This document shows positions 34,533 through 46,639 of a stretch of DNA of 64,000 bases, one piece after another. Source of the DNA: Theristus sp. LFF4_11 (lineage: Eukaryota; Nematoda; Chromadorea; Monhysterida; Xyalidae); assembly GCA_030248135.1 (NCBI GenBank), contig JASANC010003074.1:218433-282432 (forward strand), given 5' to 3'. The position numbers were made by a program, and so were the translations under genes. Under the pieces are notes generated by a model that was not told where the DNA came from, ran no database searches, and saw only the letters and a list, made by a program, of their open reading frames with translations. The stretch's first letter is position 1, and every line of letters starts with the position of its first letter.

Positions 34533-34800
34533 ATGACGTCACGGTTACGTCACGTCACGTCATTGTTTATGCGGCCGTATCTGTCTGAACGTCGACGCAC
34601 GTCGCCTTATGGGGGCATAAACGAGCGCGAGTTCTAATGCCGTGAGTTCTAAAACAAGACATGACGTGCCGTGACGTGCCGGATTGCTCTTTTTTGCAGC
34701 GTAAACGAGGTTTGACGTAACGTGACATGCCGTGCCGGATGCAAATATGGACGGCTAAAACGGGGCTCATGACCATTCAGCACGTCACTTCACGTCACGT
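34533..34800. other. Cluster of TGACGT / ACGTCA words
   Basis: Dense ACGTCACGTCACGTCAT-type repeats occur at both ends (near 34540-34562 and 34783-34802). GACATGACGTGCCGTGACGT and GACGTAACGTGACATGCCG lie between them on the opposite strand. TGACGTCA is the core of CRE/bZIP sites, but the arrangement of direct and inverted blocks also fits a decayed foldback element. Confidence 0.4.
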
Positions 34801-35912
34801 CATACGCATACGTGTCTCTCTGTATGTCGACGTCCGGACGGCTAATAGACGCACGTAAGCTCCATCTCGCACCACAGTGAAACCAACCAACCGTGTCATG
34901 CACACCTGTTTATTGTACAAATGAGGCGGAGTAAATGTTGAGTGGCTCTAGCTGAAAACTATTGAGAACGCTGCCGTTTCGCGCGGGGACGTAGTCCGAC
35001 ATATAAATTAAAACAATTTTATTGCGTGAAAAAGATTCTGATTGCTTGGTATCTGATAGTTTCGTTTTCTTCCATAACATTACATTCAGTTTTGTTGATT
35101 TCAAATTGCCGCGCAGCCGTGAAACCATTTCCATGCGTGCAGATGCATATTGCGAAACGTTCAGTAAGAAAGATAAAATCATGTGCGATAAACAATACAA
35201 AAATATGAAGCAACCAAACAGGAGCATTTATTTTTTTCAACATTTCGACAGAATTTATTGCAAACACTTTCATATGAAACCAACCTCGTGAAATTGAAAC
35301 AGTGTTTGCACCAGTCTTAAACAAAATGGTGAGTTCGTTTCAGCGTGCCAATCTAACGCAAGCCTCGTTTTGCAAAAAAAAAACGATAAAAAACTTTTTT
35401 TTTAATTTACTGGGCGTTCAGTCAAGTTGATATAATTTCAATCTATTGAGTAAAAACAAAATCCGATTTTTATGCAGATGTTCATCTATCAGGTTGCCAT
35501 ATGGAAACAATATGAAAGACCAAGCGATTCCTTGTCTCAGATTAGGGTACTCGAGATGTCAAATGGCTAATTTTGCCGCCTTCACCATATGTTGAATGTT
35601 TACACAAAAGATTGCCATGTGAAAAAGAGCATATGGGATGAAGCCTAAAGCAAATAATGAATTTACACGACAAACAAAACGGACTTTTATTGGATCATTA
35701 AAACGTCGTATCAACTATATAACGATAAACTCAAAATCAAACCAAACTGCCAAGATTGTAAATTTTGCGCTCGTATCTGAAAAAATATTCGTGATGGCAT
35801 TTTTTGATTTCTCAGTGTTCAAACTGTTGCTAAAACACGTTATAATTCAGAACAAACGCAAAAAACAATAACAAAGGAACTGCTAACTTCGTTTGTTGTT
35901 TGTCAGTATATA

Positions 35913-36160
35913 CCGTAAAGTCTTGCATATAAGGTCTCCTTAAACAAATTTGAAAATCAGAATTTTTTGAAAAAAGTGGAATTTTGTGTGACAACCGTAT
36001 AAGTGGGAGGAGGTCTTATAAAGCAAAGATTAGGAAGTCCGGCCTTATTAATGGGGTGGGACTTTGACCAGATTTTTTAGTTTCCCGCCATGTGACACTC
36101 CGCCCACTTTTTGGTGGGGGTCTTATAGGTGGGAGGAACCTTATATGCAACACTTTACGG
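35913..36160. mobile_element. MITE family E, copy 2
   Basis: Ends CCGTAAAGTCTTGCATATAA and TTATATGCAACACTTTACGG are inverted. The interior resembles the copies at 30796 and 41813, including CCGCCATGTGACACTCCGCC. TA flank on the left; the right flank is TG. Confidence 0.75.
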
Positions 36161-36245
36161 TGTATGTTTCAAGTTCAACCCATTAAGACAAATTACGCAA
36201 AAACAGAAGCACGTTATTGCGAAATATAAGGTATGTTACAAAGAG

Positions 36246-36272
36246 TGTGTGTGTGTGTGTGTGTGTGTGTGA
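36246..36272. repeat. (GT)n microsatellite
   Basis: A pure GT run of about 13 units. Confidence 0.85.
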
Positions 36273-38283
36273 TTTACAGACCCTGATAAACGTCGTCGGC
36301 GCATAACGTCTGCAAAATGCTTTTTGGAAGAACGCCGCAAACGTAACAGAGCAGACAAAATCACATCGTATGCAAGATGTTTTAACACGAAACTACTGCT
36401 GGCTTGATGGCAGATGGACGTGTCCCGTCATTCCACGGTGCGGTTGGGATTGTTGTGCGTTGCATATTTTAGGGGCATTGTACGGCAAATCTACAGGATG
36501 AGAATTAATACGTCACTGCTGATGAAATCACAACGGCCGTGTGGCAATGAACCGGTTGTTTTCGTTGTTTGTTTTTTTTGCATATAGCAATATGCAAAAG
36601 AGAAAAAAATGAAAATGAAAATAAAATGTGCGCTTACCACCGTTGCACAAATGCCGTATCTGTATATCTGTATACATTACATGTAATATGGTCATTAAAT
36701 ACCACGAAAAGTTTGTCGCTGTTTGCAGTTTCGAGGTTTCGTGTAACTTTTGAATGAAATTGTCAACAAGGACAAACCAGCAAAAAACGTTAAATACGTC
36801 TAAACAAAGTTACAATGCCTTCCAGGCATGCACCAAAAATTTTGCTATTCATAATCTGGTTGGTAGACGCCAAATGTTGTGAAACCAGTCTGCGGTAAAA
36901 GCTGCTCAGTTTATTTTATCGTCTAAACAATTTGGGATATCGATACCTTATTTTAACCCAGTCAAAGTGACCAACCGACAGCATATCTACAAATCTACTA
37001 ACGTATTGGGCAGTGCATGTACGTTGGTACAATTGAATTCTCGTGTTTAGGGCATAAAGGTTCCATGTCACATTTTCCTCACTGTTCAGCTATTTGCTCA
37101 TAGAAGCATCGGGCTTCTGAACGTCTAGCGCTCGTTAAAGTAAAAAGGAAAATTTAGAAATCGAATCTTTATTGGTCAAATCCCTTTGATTTTCGCTACT
37201 TTTTGCTTTAAGTAGAAACATCGATGTGTTGTATCCAATTACTGAAAGTATCACATGAAACTTTGTTCGGTTATCACAAGAACACACCAATATTTATATC
37301 ATATGCGCGTGTGAAGGCCGAAGTGCAAGTAAACGACTACTGGGCAACCCTGAAATGGTAATTGATATTCATCGTTCAACTACATTGTATTATTTTTATC
37401 GCATAAGATGCGTCGTCAAAAAGTGCATCAACTTTGATGAGAAAGTTATGTAGGTGGTTGATAATAATGCAACCAAAAGTCTGAAAATGTTTGTTTTTCT
37501 TTTTTAAAGCGTCTCTGTTTATGTTGGTGGTGTGACAAAAGCCAAATGGCTGATCTGATAGTGATCTACAACAAAGAAAAACGGTCAACAACCCGTTCAC
37601 TAGTCGGTTAGGTTAGTCTGTTTGGAGTTGCTTAGAGCGAGTAAAAAATAGCCCAACAAAATGTGGACCAAACTCACAACACTGTTGCCTATAGTTGATT
37701 GGTTTTAGTTTAGTTTACTGTGTTTGATATTGGAATTTTATATTTTGTCTCATTTGACTATTCGACATTCGACACCCGCCATTTTATGCTGCGCATCAGA
37801 TTGGATAACATTAGTCAATTACTAGTTTGTTACTAGCTTAAATTATCAGTAAAAAGCCGTAATTTGTTGAGATTGTCTCAATTTTATTGTTTTTAAGTTT
37901 TCTTTTTTTATTTTTTTTAGATTTTTTTTGAAAAACCACCACAACCCAAAATCATCACAAAATTGAACGTTAAAACTGAAATTGAATGAGCTGCAACAAC
38001 AATACACAATAAGGTAAAACCAGGTAAAACCAACACAACGTCAGAGCAATAAAAGCGAAAAACAGAACTCAAAAACAAAAACACGAGAATGTTATACCGG
38101 AGCTAATTTTGTTCAAATATTTTGCTTGAAGTTTCTATTCTAATAACAGGAAAGCTGAAGCTACAAAAATGATTATATTTTTTAGTATTTTCTTTTTTTG
38201 TTTTTTCAGGTTTTCAAAATGACATTTCAAACAACAAAACGCAATACCGACTTGATATAATCACAATAAAAATAGGCGTTAAC

Positions 38284-38520
38284 GAAGCGGTCTGTAGCGC
38301 AGGTGTTCTGTCTTTCGTCTACCGTTCTGTAGGTGGAAAGTTCGAGCCCCGCTGCGGACAAGACACATAATGGAGAAACAAAAGTGACCAATAACAACTA
38401 ATGGTCTACTCCCTCAAGAGCCGAGGGCAAATTGGGCTCGGGACAGTGTTGCCCGTTTTCGCCGGAGTTTGGTACCTTATGGTTTCCGGAACCGCGCGCG
38501 ACCAAATAAATATAAATAAA
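38284..38520 (+). repeat. tRNA-derived SINE-like repeat, family 2
   Basis: The head has box-A-like GTAGCGCAGGTG and box-B-like AGTTCGAGCCCC at tRNA-like spacing. A body follows and ends with CCGGAGTTTGGTACCTTATG and an A-rich AAATAAATATAAATAAAAG tail. The tail recurs as a 5'-truncated copy at 7006-7066. This arrangement fits a pol III transcribed SINE. Confidence 0.6.
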
Positions 38521-39121
38521 AGCGGTTTACCAATTTGAACTTTCAACATTTTCAACAAAGTTTTTTTCGAAGATGCAATGGCAAATTAATTGCACAACAA
38601 CAAGTAAGGCATAAACACCATACATAACACAACGGCTGAAGAGATTTATATCTGGATATTAACAAAACAGCAACACCAACTGAAAAAAACACAAGTCAAA
38701 TAGTATCAGATAGTCAACAGAGAGCTCAATTTGCGTCCATTTTTCTAGTGCAATCCGAGGAAGGAATAATCATAGGAGGTAACTTGAAATCGACAGTTTA
38801 AACTGGAAAACTAGAGGCATGTCTGTCAGCTAATAATTTAGATTTGACCTTTAGGTCGATCACAAGATATACAGAGAGACTTCTAAACCTTCCAAGACCC
38901 CTTCCAAATTTTTTTCTAAATATTTTGCCCAAACTGTTGTTGCTTTTGTGGAGCATTTGGCCAAAATGTTTGGAAACGGTTTTCTCAGTGACTCCATTTT
39001 CGATTATTCAAAATTTTAGACCGACACACAGTTCAGACTCTCGCAGTAAACTTCTGAAGTTTGACCAATCGATTTTCAGCGGTGATGCAAATGCCTTTCC
39101 ATTTTTTACACATGCAATGCA

Positions 39122-41085
39122 TCACGCAACGAATCGAAACGCCGCGCGCAGCAGCTCTTCGACCGTTTGCTGCTCCCGTTTCACCCAAAGCATCGCGCCA
39201 GTCACCCATCCCGCCGCGACGCCATGGTCAGCACGAACATGCTCGAGCGCCTCGTTGAAAGTCACCGTTTCAACCGGACACCGCTTGCTGAGGGTGCCTG
39301 CCTGCGGGCTTGCTACCGCCAGCAGGCGACACTCGAACGCAGTGATCTCGTGGAGATGCTGAGCAATGTGCACCGTCAGCGGGACGGTCTCTTTTGGTAC
39401 GGCCGTCGAACAGCGGTAACAGATCAGAGCATCGCGGTGGCCGGGCCGCAACTGACGGTCCACCCAGTACTGCAGTGGGACGTCGTCTAGGAACGGGCGT
39501 TCTCGCACCGGCTCGCCAACCGTTTTGGTGCGGGTCGTCAAATTGGCGAACGGCGGTGCGACGGGCTGTTGACCGCACCGTAATTGCGGCTCGTTCACTG
39601 ATGACGGTAACTGGCTAACTGGTTGATTACCGATATGACGCAGGTTTACGGCTGATTCGACTAAAATAGGGGTCGTCACTGGAGGTACGGTCGGAGAAGC
39701 GGGTAAACGGGAATTGGAACTATTGACCACTATTGGGCAAACTGAGTCCGGCCCAATAGTTGCTGTTGACACGATGGATTGGTCCTGGACTGGTTCAACG
39801 GATGAGACCGCAGCAGGTGCTGAAATAGGAAGCAAAGATGCGTAAAAAAATATCCGGTACTTTTCCAAACAAAATTGGGTAAACTGCCCAAAACTAACAA
39901 TTCTCGGGCAAATACGTCGCACGTTCAATCAGTTCGATCAGTCGCGTCTCGTTGTGCTCTTTCATGAGTCGGCGAAATTCAACGGCAAGCGACACGTAGG
40001 CGTCCTTGTAACAGTTGTTGACCGTGCCCGTGGCCCCATCGTTCGTGTCGTAAATGTTCGCGTCTGCATTGGTCCGGTTCGCTTCGCGTGAAGCGCGTTT
40101 TCTCACCGATTTTCGCTCGATGCGAATCTCGTTCCTCCAGACTAGTCGGAGCAGGAGCCGACGTAGCACGGCCGCACTTGACCGCGACGCAAAACACTCG
40201 GCTGCCTTAAGCAGGACGACGGTCAGGTCGCGTCTGTCGGTGTAGTGGACGTCGCGAGCGACTAGTTTTTGCTTGACCTTAAAAAATTGAGTTTTTCTGA
40301 GGACAACTGGGGCGTTTCTCCCCTTCCTCTGCCCGTTAAGCAACAGGACTGTATACATTGTATTTGGTTTTTTGACAGGAACTTTACAAGTCAAAGTCAA
40401 CCATCAGCGTTATCTCGAGTCGGTGGTTAAGCAGCGCGGATAAGACCATTCCAAAAAACCGCAAAATCCTTACCGTCGACTCCAACCTACCTCATGCTGC
40501 ATTTCAAGGTGCGCGAACATGCGTTCCCGCGTGCGTCCCTTGTACGGACACTGTCGGCCGTTCTCCGACCGAACGACGCAATGCCACGCCGGCGGCGAGT
40601 GCTCGTACAGATGCTCTTTCACGGTCTCAACCGTCCGTGGCACTCTCGTACCACACACGTTACACTTGACCAACAACGCATCCTTCATTCGTCGGGCATC
40701 GCCCATGAACTGGCGCAGCTTCATCATCAGCTTACTCGCACGATCGAGACCGCAGACGCGCTTCATCGATTCGTTCAGTATGCTTAGTTTCTGGCGACGT
40801 GTCGCACAAAGCAGCAGCGATCCTAGAAGAGCTCGTTCTCGTTCACGGTGACGTCGACGACGACGTACGGTCGTTGAGATGGTGATCGATCGGTTTCTCG
40901 TCTTTTTGTTCTGCGCCACCGGGGCCCGGCAATGTTTGGTGGCCGAACGCTGTTTGATGGCCGTTTTAGCTCGAGCATGTTGCGTAACTGGTGGCTGCCG
41001 TCTGCTTGGATTCTTGGCCGAATCGGCCGTTAAACTGCTTCGGCCGTTTTTCGACATTCTGTTCAGCTCCGATGTTTGATGATAG

Positions 41086-41152
<67 letters not shown>

Positions 41153-41351
41153 GCGCAGCGACGACAGTTGTCGAGTTTAACTGATTCGGCCAGTAGTTGG
41201 CCAAAGTTGACTGATTTGGCCAATATTCGGCCAGAGAGACGGGCCGCGGCCGCAGGTCGACGGGGCCCCACCGTTTCAAGAACGTTTTATGTGCTGTTTG
41301 CAGTTGTTTCGCTAATTGTCGTTCGCTTTTTCGTTTTGGGTGCTGTGCCAT
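39122..41351 (-). CDS. Paired zinc-finger protein 2 with two zinc-finger modules, about 645 aa
   Basis: Exons 41351-40491, 40277-39899 and 39819-39122 join in phase to 646 codons. Exon 1 encodes a basic N-terminus, about 22 consecutive Asn, a basic RRRRRHRERER stretch and module 1: C-x2-C-x13-H-x3-H (CNVC...HLYEH) and C-x9-C-x12-H-x4-H (HLEMQH). Exon 2 is basic, then has a helical segment (YKDAYVSLAVEFRRLMKEH...) like the N-terminus of paralogue 1. Exon 3 has a Pro/Ser/Val linker and module 2: CYRC...HIAQH and C-x16-C-x12-H-x4-H (HVRADH), ending TVEELLRAAFRFVA. The acceptor of exon 2 is AAG, not CAG. If that splice were wrong, this would be two genes, an upstream one with module 1 and a downstream one with module 2. 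A nuclear regulatory role is inferred. Confidence 0.72.
41084..41151 (-). repeat. (AAC)n tract coding poly-Asn inside zinc-finger gene 2
   Basis: A run of about 22 pure AAC codons (TTG on the plus strand) in exon 1. The purity suggests recent expansion and likely length polymorphism. Confidence 0.85.
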
Positions 41352-41710
41352 TGGATATCGTTTCGCGGATTTTTTTAAGTGACAGAGGAATTTAGGGATT
41401 ATTGCAGTTTCAGGTCTGGAAACAGATTTGGGAATTGTTAAAGATCTGATTATCTATCTGTGTGGCTTATCAGATCATGGGAAAGACGTGAATGATGATG
41501 TTATGATGCAAAATGACATCGCTTCCCTTGAGTAAAGGAAAAGAAAATGACACATTGATGGGTTTTGATTTGACCAGATATGTCGATATACATACATACG
41601 ATATACGTAGAGCAGATATAACAGGTTTTAAGAGCAAAGAACGTTGTAAAACCACACACAATTCAGAAATGAATGATATGATATGGTACAGGTGTGCCAA
41701 GGTCATCAAG

Positions 41711-41778
41711 CTTAGGTTTAGGCTTAGGTTTAGGCTTAGATTTAGGTAGACATAGGCTTCGGCTTCGGCTTAGGCTTT
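41711..41778. repeat. Degenerate telomere-like TTAGGC/TTTAGG repeat
   Basis: Tandem GCTTAGGTTTAGGCTTAGG followed by GGCTTCGGCTTCGGCTTAGGC. The nematode telomere unit is TTAGGC. A second, shorter patch (GGCTTAGGATCAGGATTAGG) lies near 56300-56330. Confidence 0.5.
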
Positions 41779-41812
41779 ATGTGGATTATGTGAAATATTA
41801 AAAAAGACAATA

Positions 41813-42077
41813 CCGTAAAGTATTGTATATAAGGTCTCCTTATATAAATTTGAAAATCAAAAATTTGTGAAAAATGTGGAATTTTGTGTGACAGCCTTAT
41901 AAGTGGGAGCAGCTAGGCCTTATAAAGCGAAGATTAGGAAGTCCGGGCATTATAAACGGGGTGGGATTTCGACCAAGTCAAATTTTTGAATTTTTTGGTT
42001 TCCCGCCGCGTGACACTCCGCCCACTTTTGGTGGGGGTCTTATAAGTGGGAGGAACCTTATATGCAATACTTTACGG
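41813..42077. mobile_element. MITE family E, copy 3
   Basis: TA-flanked element with inverted ends CCGTAAAGTATTGTATATAA and TTATATGCAATACTTTACGG. Internal segments match the copies at 30796 and 35913. A detached half end (ATGCAAGATTTTACG) lies at about 42299-42314. Confidence 0.75.
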
Positions 42078-42847
42078 TAATCGTGATTTTCACTGGCCAC
42101 TGGCATGGCTGGTCATTCGAACATGATCGATCGAAGCAGAATGAATGTAAAACCAACAAAGCAAGGAAGAGCACGAGCATAGAGAACGGAAATTCCTCCC
42201 TTGCCAGACAGGAGGCTAACGGAATGAGGTTCTCAAATGACAAAAAACACGATTACGTTGTTCTGCGTTTGTCGAGTGTTGTTAGAGGAGAGATCTTACA
42301 TGCAAGATTTTACGTTTACGGTAGGCCAGCGCTGAACGAAAACTCGCGGCGGGAAAAGTTTGCGCAGTTTTTTTTCTGGCATTCAAACTACTTGAAACAA
42401 GAAACCCGTCGAAAAAGCAGAAACTTACCTTCAAAACTTGATCACTCAAAATAACAACCGATTCTAAATGATTAAGTTTTTTCGCACAGAATTTGACTGC
42501 ACAAATTGTGCCACACGGCTTACTGATTACAGGTATTCCATTCGTTTTTCAAAACAGAAACCAAAATTCAAACGCATTCAACCTTCAACATTCAACTCAG
42601 TGGACATAACTCGACGAAAGTGAAATCAACGCTGAGTTTTATGAATTTTATTCAGTCCCCAATCCAATATATCTTTAGCTAGATATGTGCAACAATCATT
42701 CCCCTTCCCCCGCACGCCCACACAATCCACTCGCTCAAATGTTTGGGCAGGATTAGCATATTTTTCAACCTTTGCATGTTGATTGAAATTCCTAACGTGG
42801 ACTTCGGTTTCGTTTCTTTTGGCCCTGAAAGCGTTTGTGTGAATATA

Positions 42848-43550
42848 CAGGGTGAGCCAAAAAAGGTTCCAATTCTAAAATGCTCTCACTGGCTTGTGCT
42901 GAGGTGTTTCGAGCTGAAAATTGAAATACTATTAAAAAACATTTGGAGGTTTTTCTGACCCAATTTTTGTTACGGTATGTTGCCCCTATCACTCACTAAA
43001 GCAGAATATCTGGAAAACCTGAAAAATCGACGAATGTTGTGAAAAGCAGAAGGTTGATTTAGCTGTAACAAAGGGACCTCATTTTGGGAGGTTTTTTTGT
43101 GATCAAAAATTTTTTGGTTTACACGTTTTTACAGTGTAATTTTTAAAAAATAGCAAAAATAAATTCGCATCTGTTCTGAGCAGAACCGCTCACGCACGCT
43201 CAGACTCGAAGTGAAACATCAGGGTAATCAAAGACTGTTCAAATGCAATTCGGCAGTCGGAATTTTCAAGCTACTGTATGTGCGTATTGCTTTTTTGATC
43301 TTTTTTGTGTTGTGAACACTCGGGTTGTCACCAACGTTCATCATTTGATTTTTGTTACAGCCAAATCAACCCTCTGCATTTTTGCAACATTTGTCGATTT
43401 TTCATATGTTCTAGATATTTTGCTGTAGTGAGTGATAGGGGCAACATACCGTGACAAAAATTTGGTCAGAAAAACCTCCAAATGTTTTCTAATAGTGTTC
43501 CAATTTTCAGCGCGGAACACCTTAGCACAAGCAAGTGAGAGCATTTTAGA
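42848..43550. mobile_element. Long-TIR mariner-like non-autonomous element (family G), right end interrupted
   Basis: Left end CAGGGTGAGCCAAAAAAGG preceded by TA. The first 220 bases reappear inverted at about 43340-43550 (ACTGGCTTGTGCTGAGGTG against CACCTTAGCACAAGCAAGTG), so the arms are very long. The outermost right arm is missing because another element (43551-44821) begins there. Related end sequences lie at 46368-46391 and in the element at 51069-53558. Non-coding. Confidence 0.55.
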
Positions 43551-44821
43551 ATTATCTAAAAATGCGGGAGACGCACATAAAAAGAGGAATATGGCCTTGT
43601 GTAAGCAGTGAGAAACTTTTTTTGCTTCGTAACTATTTTCAAATCTCTGATGTGGCACACGGATACAAGTACATAAGAGTCATATTTTTGCGCCGCGTTT
43701 GTTTTGCTGAAAAACCTAAAAAATCTTCAAAAGCGTTTTTCATATTGTCCTCTTCAGTTAGTGCGAAATCACAGCATGTGTGAAATTCTGCAAACTCTGT
43801 GCAGAAACAAAAAGAGACTGCAAAGCGTTGCTGCAGATTCGCTCTATTGTTGATGACGTACGCACAGTACGTACTCACCAGTGACAAAAATGTGTTGTCT
43901 TCCGTTGATTTTCACCCTCCTTCCCAGTTCCAAAAACCTGAAGGTACCAAAGTCCTGTGGATTGTTGTAGGAGGAGTGTGGATGTTGGCTGAACCGTCCG
44001 TCCCATGAGCCATCGTTTTCGCCACAAGAAGGGGACTTTGCCTTCACCACAAGAAGGGGACACATTGCCTTTGCCAATACTTCTGCGCAACGCTTTGTTC
44101 TTGGCAGCGAAGATGTAATCTCTGTTTTGGTAGTATTACGTCACTATTTGCTCGAAATGCAGCGAATATAAGTTTCTTTTGTCGAAAAAAAGAATAGGGC
44201 GTCCATGTGCAACCGAAATACCGTATTATCTCTAATAAACCCCCATGGGGGTTTATTTCTTCAGCGACTTCTGGGGGTGGGGGTTTATTTTGGGGGGGGA
44301 TTATTTTGGGGGGTGGGTTTATTTACAAACAAATTCTAGGGGTGGGGGTTTGTTGAAAAATGGCAAAAATACCTTGCATGGCAGGCAAGAAACTTCTACT
44401 TTTCACAGAGATTTCCTTTTGTAACAGCCTTTTTGTAATGAAATTACTACTAACTCATCCCTTTGGGGCCTTTGGTAGCACAATTTCACCAATGTCACTG
44501 CATTCAGCCACTGAATTCGCTAGGTATGTGTTTCAAACAGGTTTCTAATAAACCCCCATGGGGGTTTATTTTTGGGGGGGGGGATTATTTGGAAACTTGT
44601 CGAGGGGGTGGGGGTTTATTTTGGGGGGGGTTAATTTTGGGGGGGGGTTAATAGAGGTAATACGGTAATGAATAAACGGCGCAAAAATATGGCTCTTATG
44701 TACTTGTATCCGTGTGCCACATCAGAGATTTGAAAATAGTTACGAAGCAAAAAAGTTTCTCACTGCTTACACAAGGCCATATTCCTCCTTTTATGTGCGT
44801 CTCCCGCATTTTTAGATAATA
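43551..44821. mobile_element. Inverted-terminal element (family B) containing a family C MITE
   Basis: About 150 bases at the left (TATCTAAAAATGCGGGAGAC...) recur inverted at the right (...GTCTCCCGCATTTTTAGATA), including the TGTGGCACACGGATACAAGT segment. The interior holds unique sequence and, at 44221-44665, a family C element. No transposase frame is visible. Confidence 0.6.
44221..44665. mobile_element. MITE family C, copy 1
   Basis: Flanked by TA, with inverted ends CCGTATTATCTCTAATAAAC and GAGGTAATACGG. Runs of C/G near both ends form further inverted blocks (CCCCCATGGGGGTTTATT), and a conserved AT-rich core contains GGGGCCTTTGGTAGCACAAT. Other copies lie at 47775-48231 and 59719-60171. 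Confidence 0.75.
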
Positions 44822-44929
44822 TTCTGACTTTTACATAAGTCCCAAAAATCGGACATAGTTCAGAATGCGTTGTACATATTCTTCCGAACTTCCCATTCGG
44901 CATCAGCCCACCGAATTTTTATCCATTTT

Positions 44930-45600
44930 TCGTTTTGGAGAGATGTCGCCAGCTTCCATAGCCGATTTACCCAAAGTCGTCAGGATTAAGTATCTAAAAT
45001 TGCTCACATAAGAACATGAATCTAACCCAGAATCCGTGATCAGCGCATTGAATTATCCTGGACTACACAGGTCTCCTGTTTTTTTTGTTTTAGACCGACT
45101 TCACCAATTTCCGCGGGCGATTCGCCCGAAATCGTCACAGTCATTATCCTAGCTTGCACACACACAGAAACTAACCAGAAATTCGTGATCAACGCATTGA
45201 ATTACTCTGGACTACACAATTTTCTTATTTTTTGTTTTTTGCCCCGATTTCGCCAATCTCCACGGCCGATTCGCCTAAAATCGTAACGATTCAATATCTA
45301 GAGTTGCTTACATTAGAAAACTAACCTAAAATTCGTGATCAGCGCATTGAATTACCCTGAACTACACCATTTTCTTATTTTTTGTTTTTGGGCCGATTTC
45401 GCCAATTTCCACGGTCGATTCGCCCGAAGTCATCACGATTCGGTATCTAGAGTTGCTCACATAAGAAAACTAACCGAAAATTCGTGATCAGCGCACCGAA
45501 GAACCTCGGAATACATTATTTTCTCATTTCTTATTTTTTGACCGATTTCGCCAATTTTCACGGCCGATTCGCCCGAAGTCGTAACGACTTTGGTTATTTA
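44930..45600. repeat. About 150-bp tandem repeat, four to five units
   Basis: Each unit contains AATTCGTGATCAGCGCATTG, a TTTCTTATTTTTTG tract, CCGATTTCGCCAATTTCCAC, GGCCGATTCGCCCGAA and GAGTTGCTCACATAAGAAAA. Unit starts recur near 45028, 45178, 45328 and 45478, with a partial unit at each end. Identity falls toward the outer units. Non-coding. Confidence 0.75.
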
Positions 45601-46367
45601 GCTGGTATTTGTTTAACTTAGGTTTGTTTAAACTAACTATATGTTTGAATTTGAGCTCTTTAGCTGTTCTTAGTTTTAAAACGGTTTTGCAAACTTGTTT
45701 CCTGATGTGAAACTGTCACTGTTATGGTCAAAAACATGGATATTGATGCGATCAACTGGAAAAAATACCCATTTTTCGGCATTTTCTTCACATTTTTCAA
45801 CAAATGAAGATTGAATTCAAACTCTGCGTAGTTTTTTACCTTAGGAAACGTTGTTGGTTTGTCAAATGACGTTTTCTTGCACACGCTGAAATTGCAAACG
45901 TACGTTAAAATGCGCATTTTCTGTCATTTTGTGCGAAAAGGCTAAATTTTGAGCCTTGGGGAGCATCGTAGAAAAAAATAAATGCGAAATTTGAAAAATT
46001 TAGCAAATTTTAACTTAGAAAATGTTTTTATCATAACAGTCAGAATTTTCAAAGTATCACTGAAACTGCGTACACATTTTATGACATAGCCGAAAAAAAG
46101 GGGTCCACAAGAATAACGTTTTTCTCGTTCAGAATCCATCTTATGCGCACACAGCGTGTGTAAAGCATCACCACGAAAAAATTTCTAGTGCACACAGCAT
46201 ACCTGTGGACTATCTACCTGTGTGCAGCGGAAAAAATTCTCAACTCCTTTTATGTTCACAATGCGAGGCAAACTAATTTTGGAATTTACGCGCGAGCGAC
46301 TGATGGGCCATATTATGTCTCATCCGCTGTCCGCTGCGCTCCGCTTCGCTCGCGAATGGACATGATT

Positions 46368-46632
46368 GGAACCTTTTTTAGGCTCACCCTGTATAAGCCA
46401 CCACAAAAAAAAGTAAAAAAAAATTGGGGGGTTTGTTAAAAAAATTTTAATGGGGGCTCTGTTTTTGGGTTCTTTTTTATTTTTAAATATTGATAGAAAA
46501 AAAAATACGACAGAAAATGGGGCGAAGTGGTAAAAAAAATGGGGGGGGCGCTTTAATTATTTAAAAAAATTTTGTTTTTTGTTGAAAAAAGAAGAGAGGG
46601 GGGGGGGGTGGTGGGGGTGGGGGGGGGGGGGT
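46368..46632. repeat. Stray family G end followed by G/A-rich low-complexity DNA
   Basis: GGAACC and GGCTCACCCTG/TA at 46368-46391 match the right end of the long-TIR mariner-like elements. The following 240 bases are mostly A and G homopolymers with a long G run near 46600-46632. No coding potential. Confidence 0.5.
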
Positions 46633-46639
46633 GATAAGC

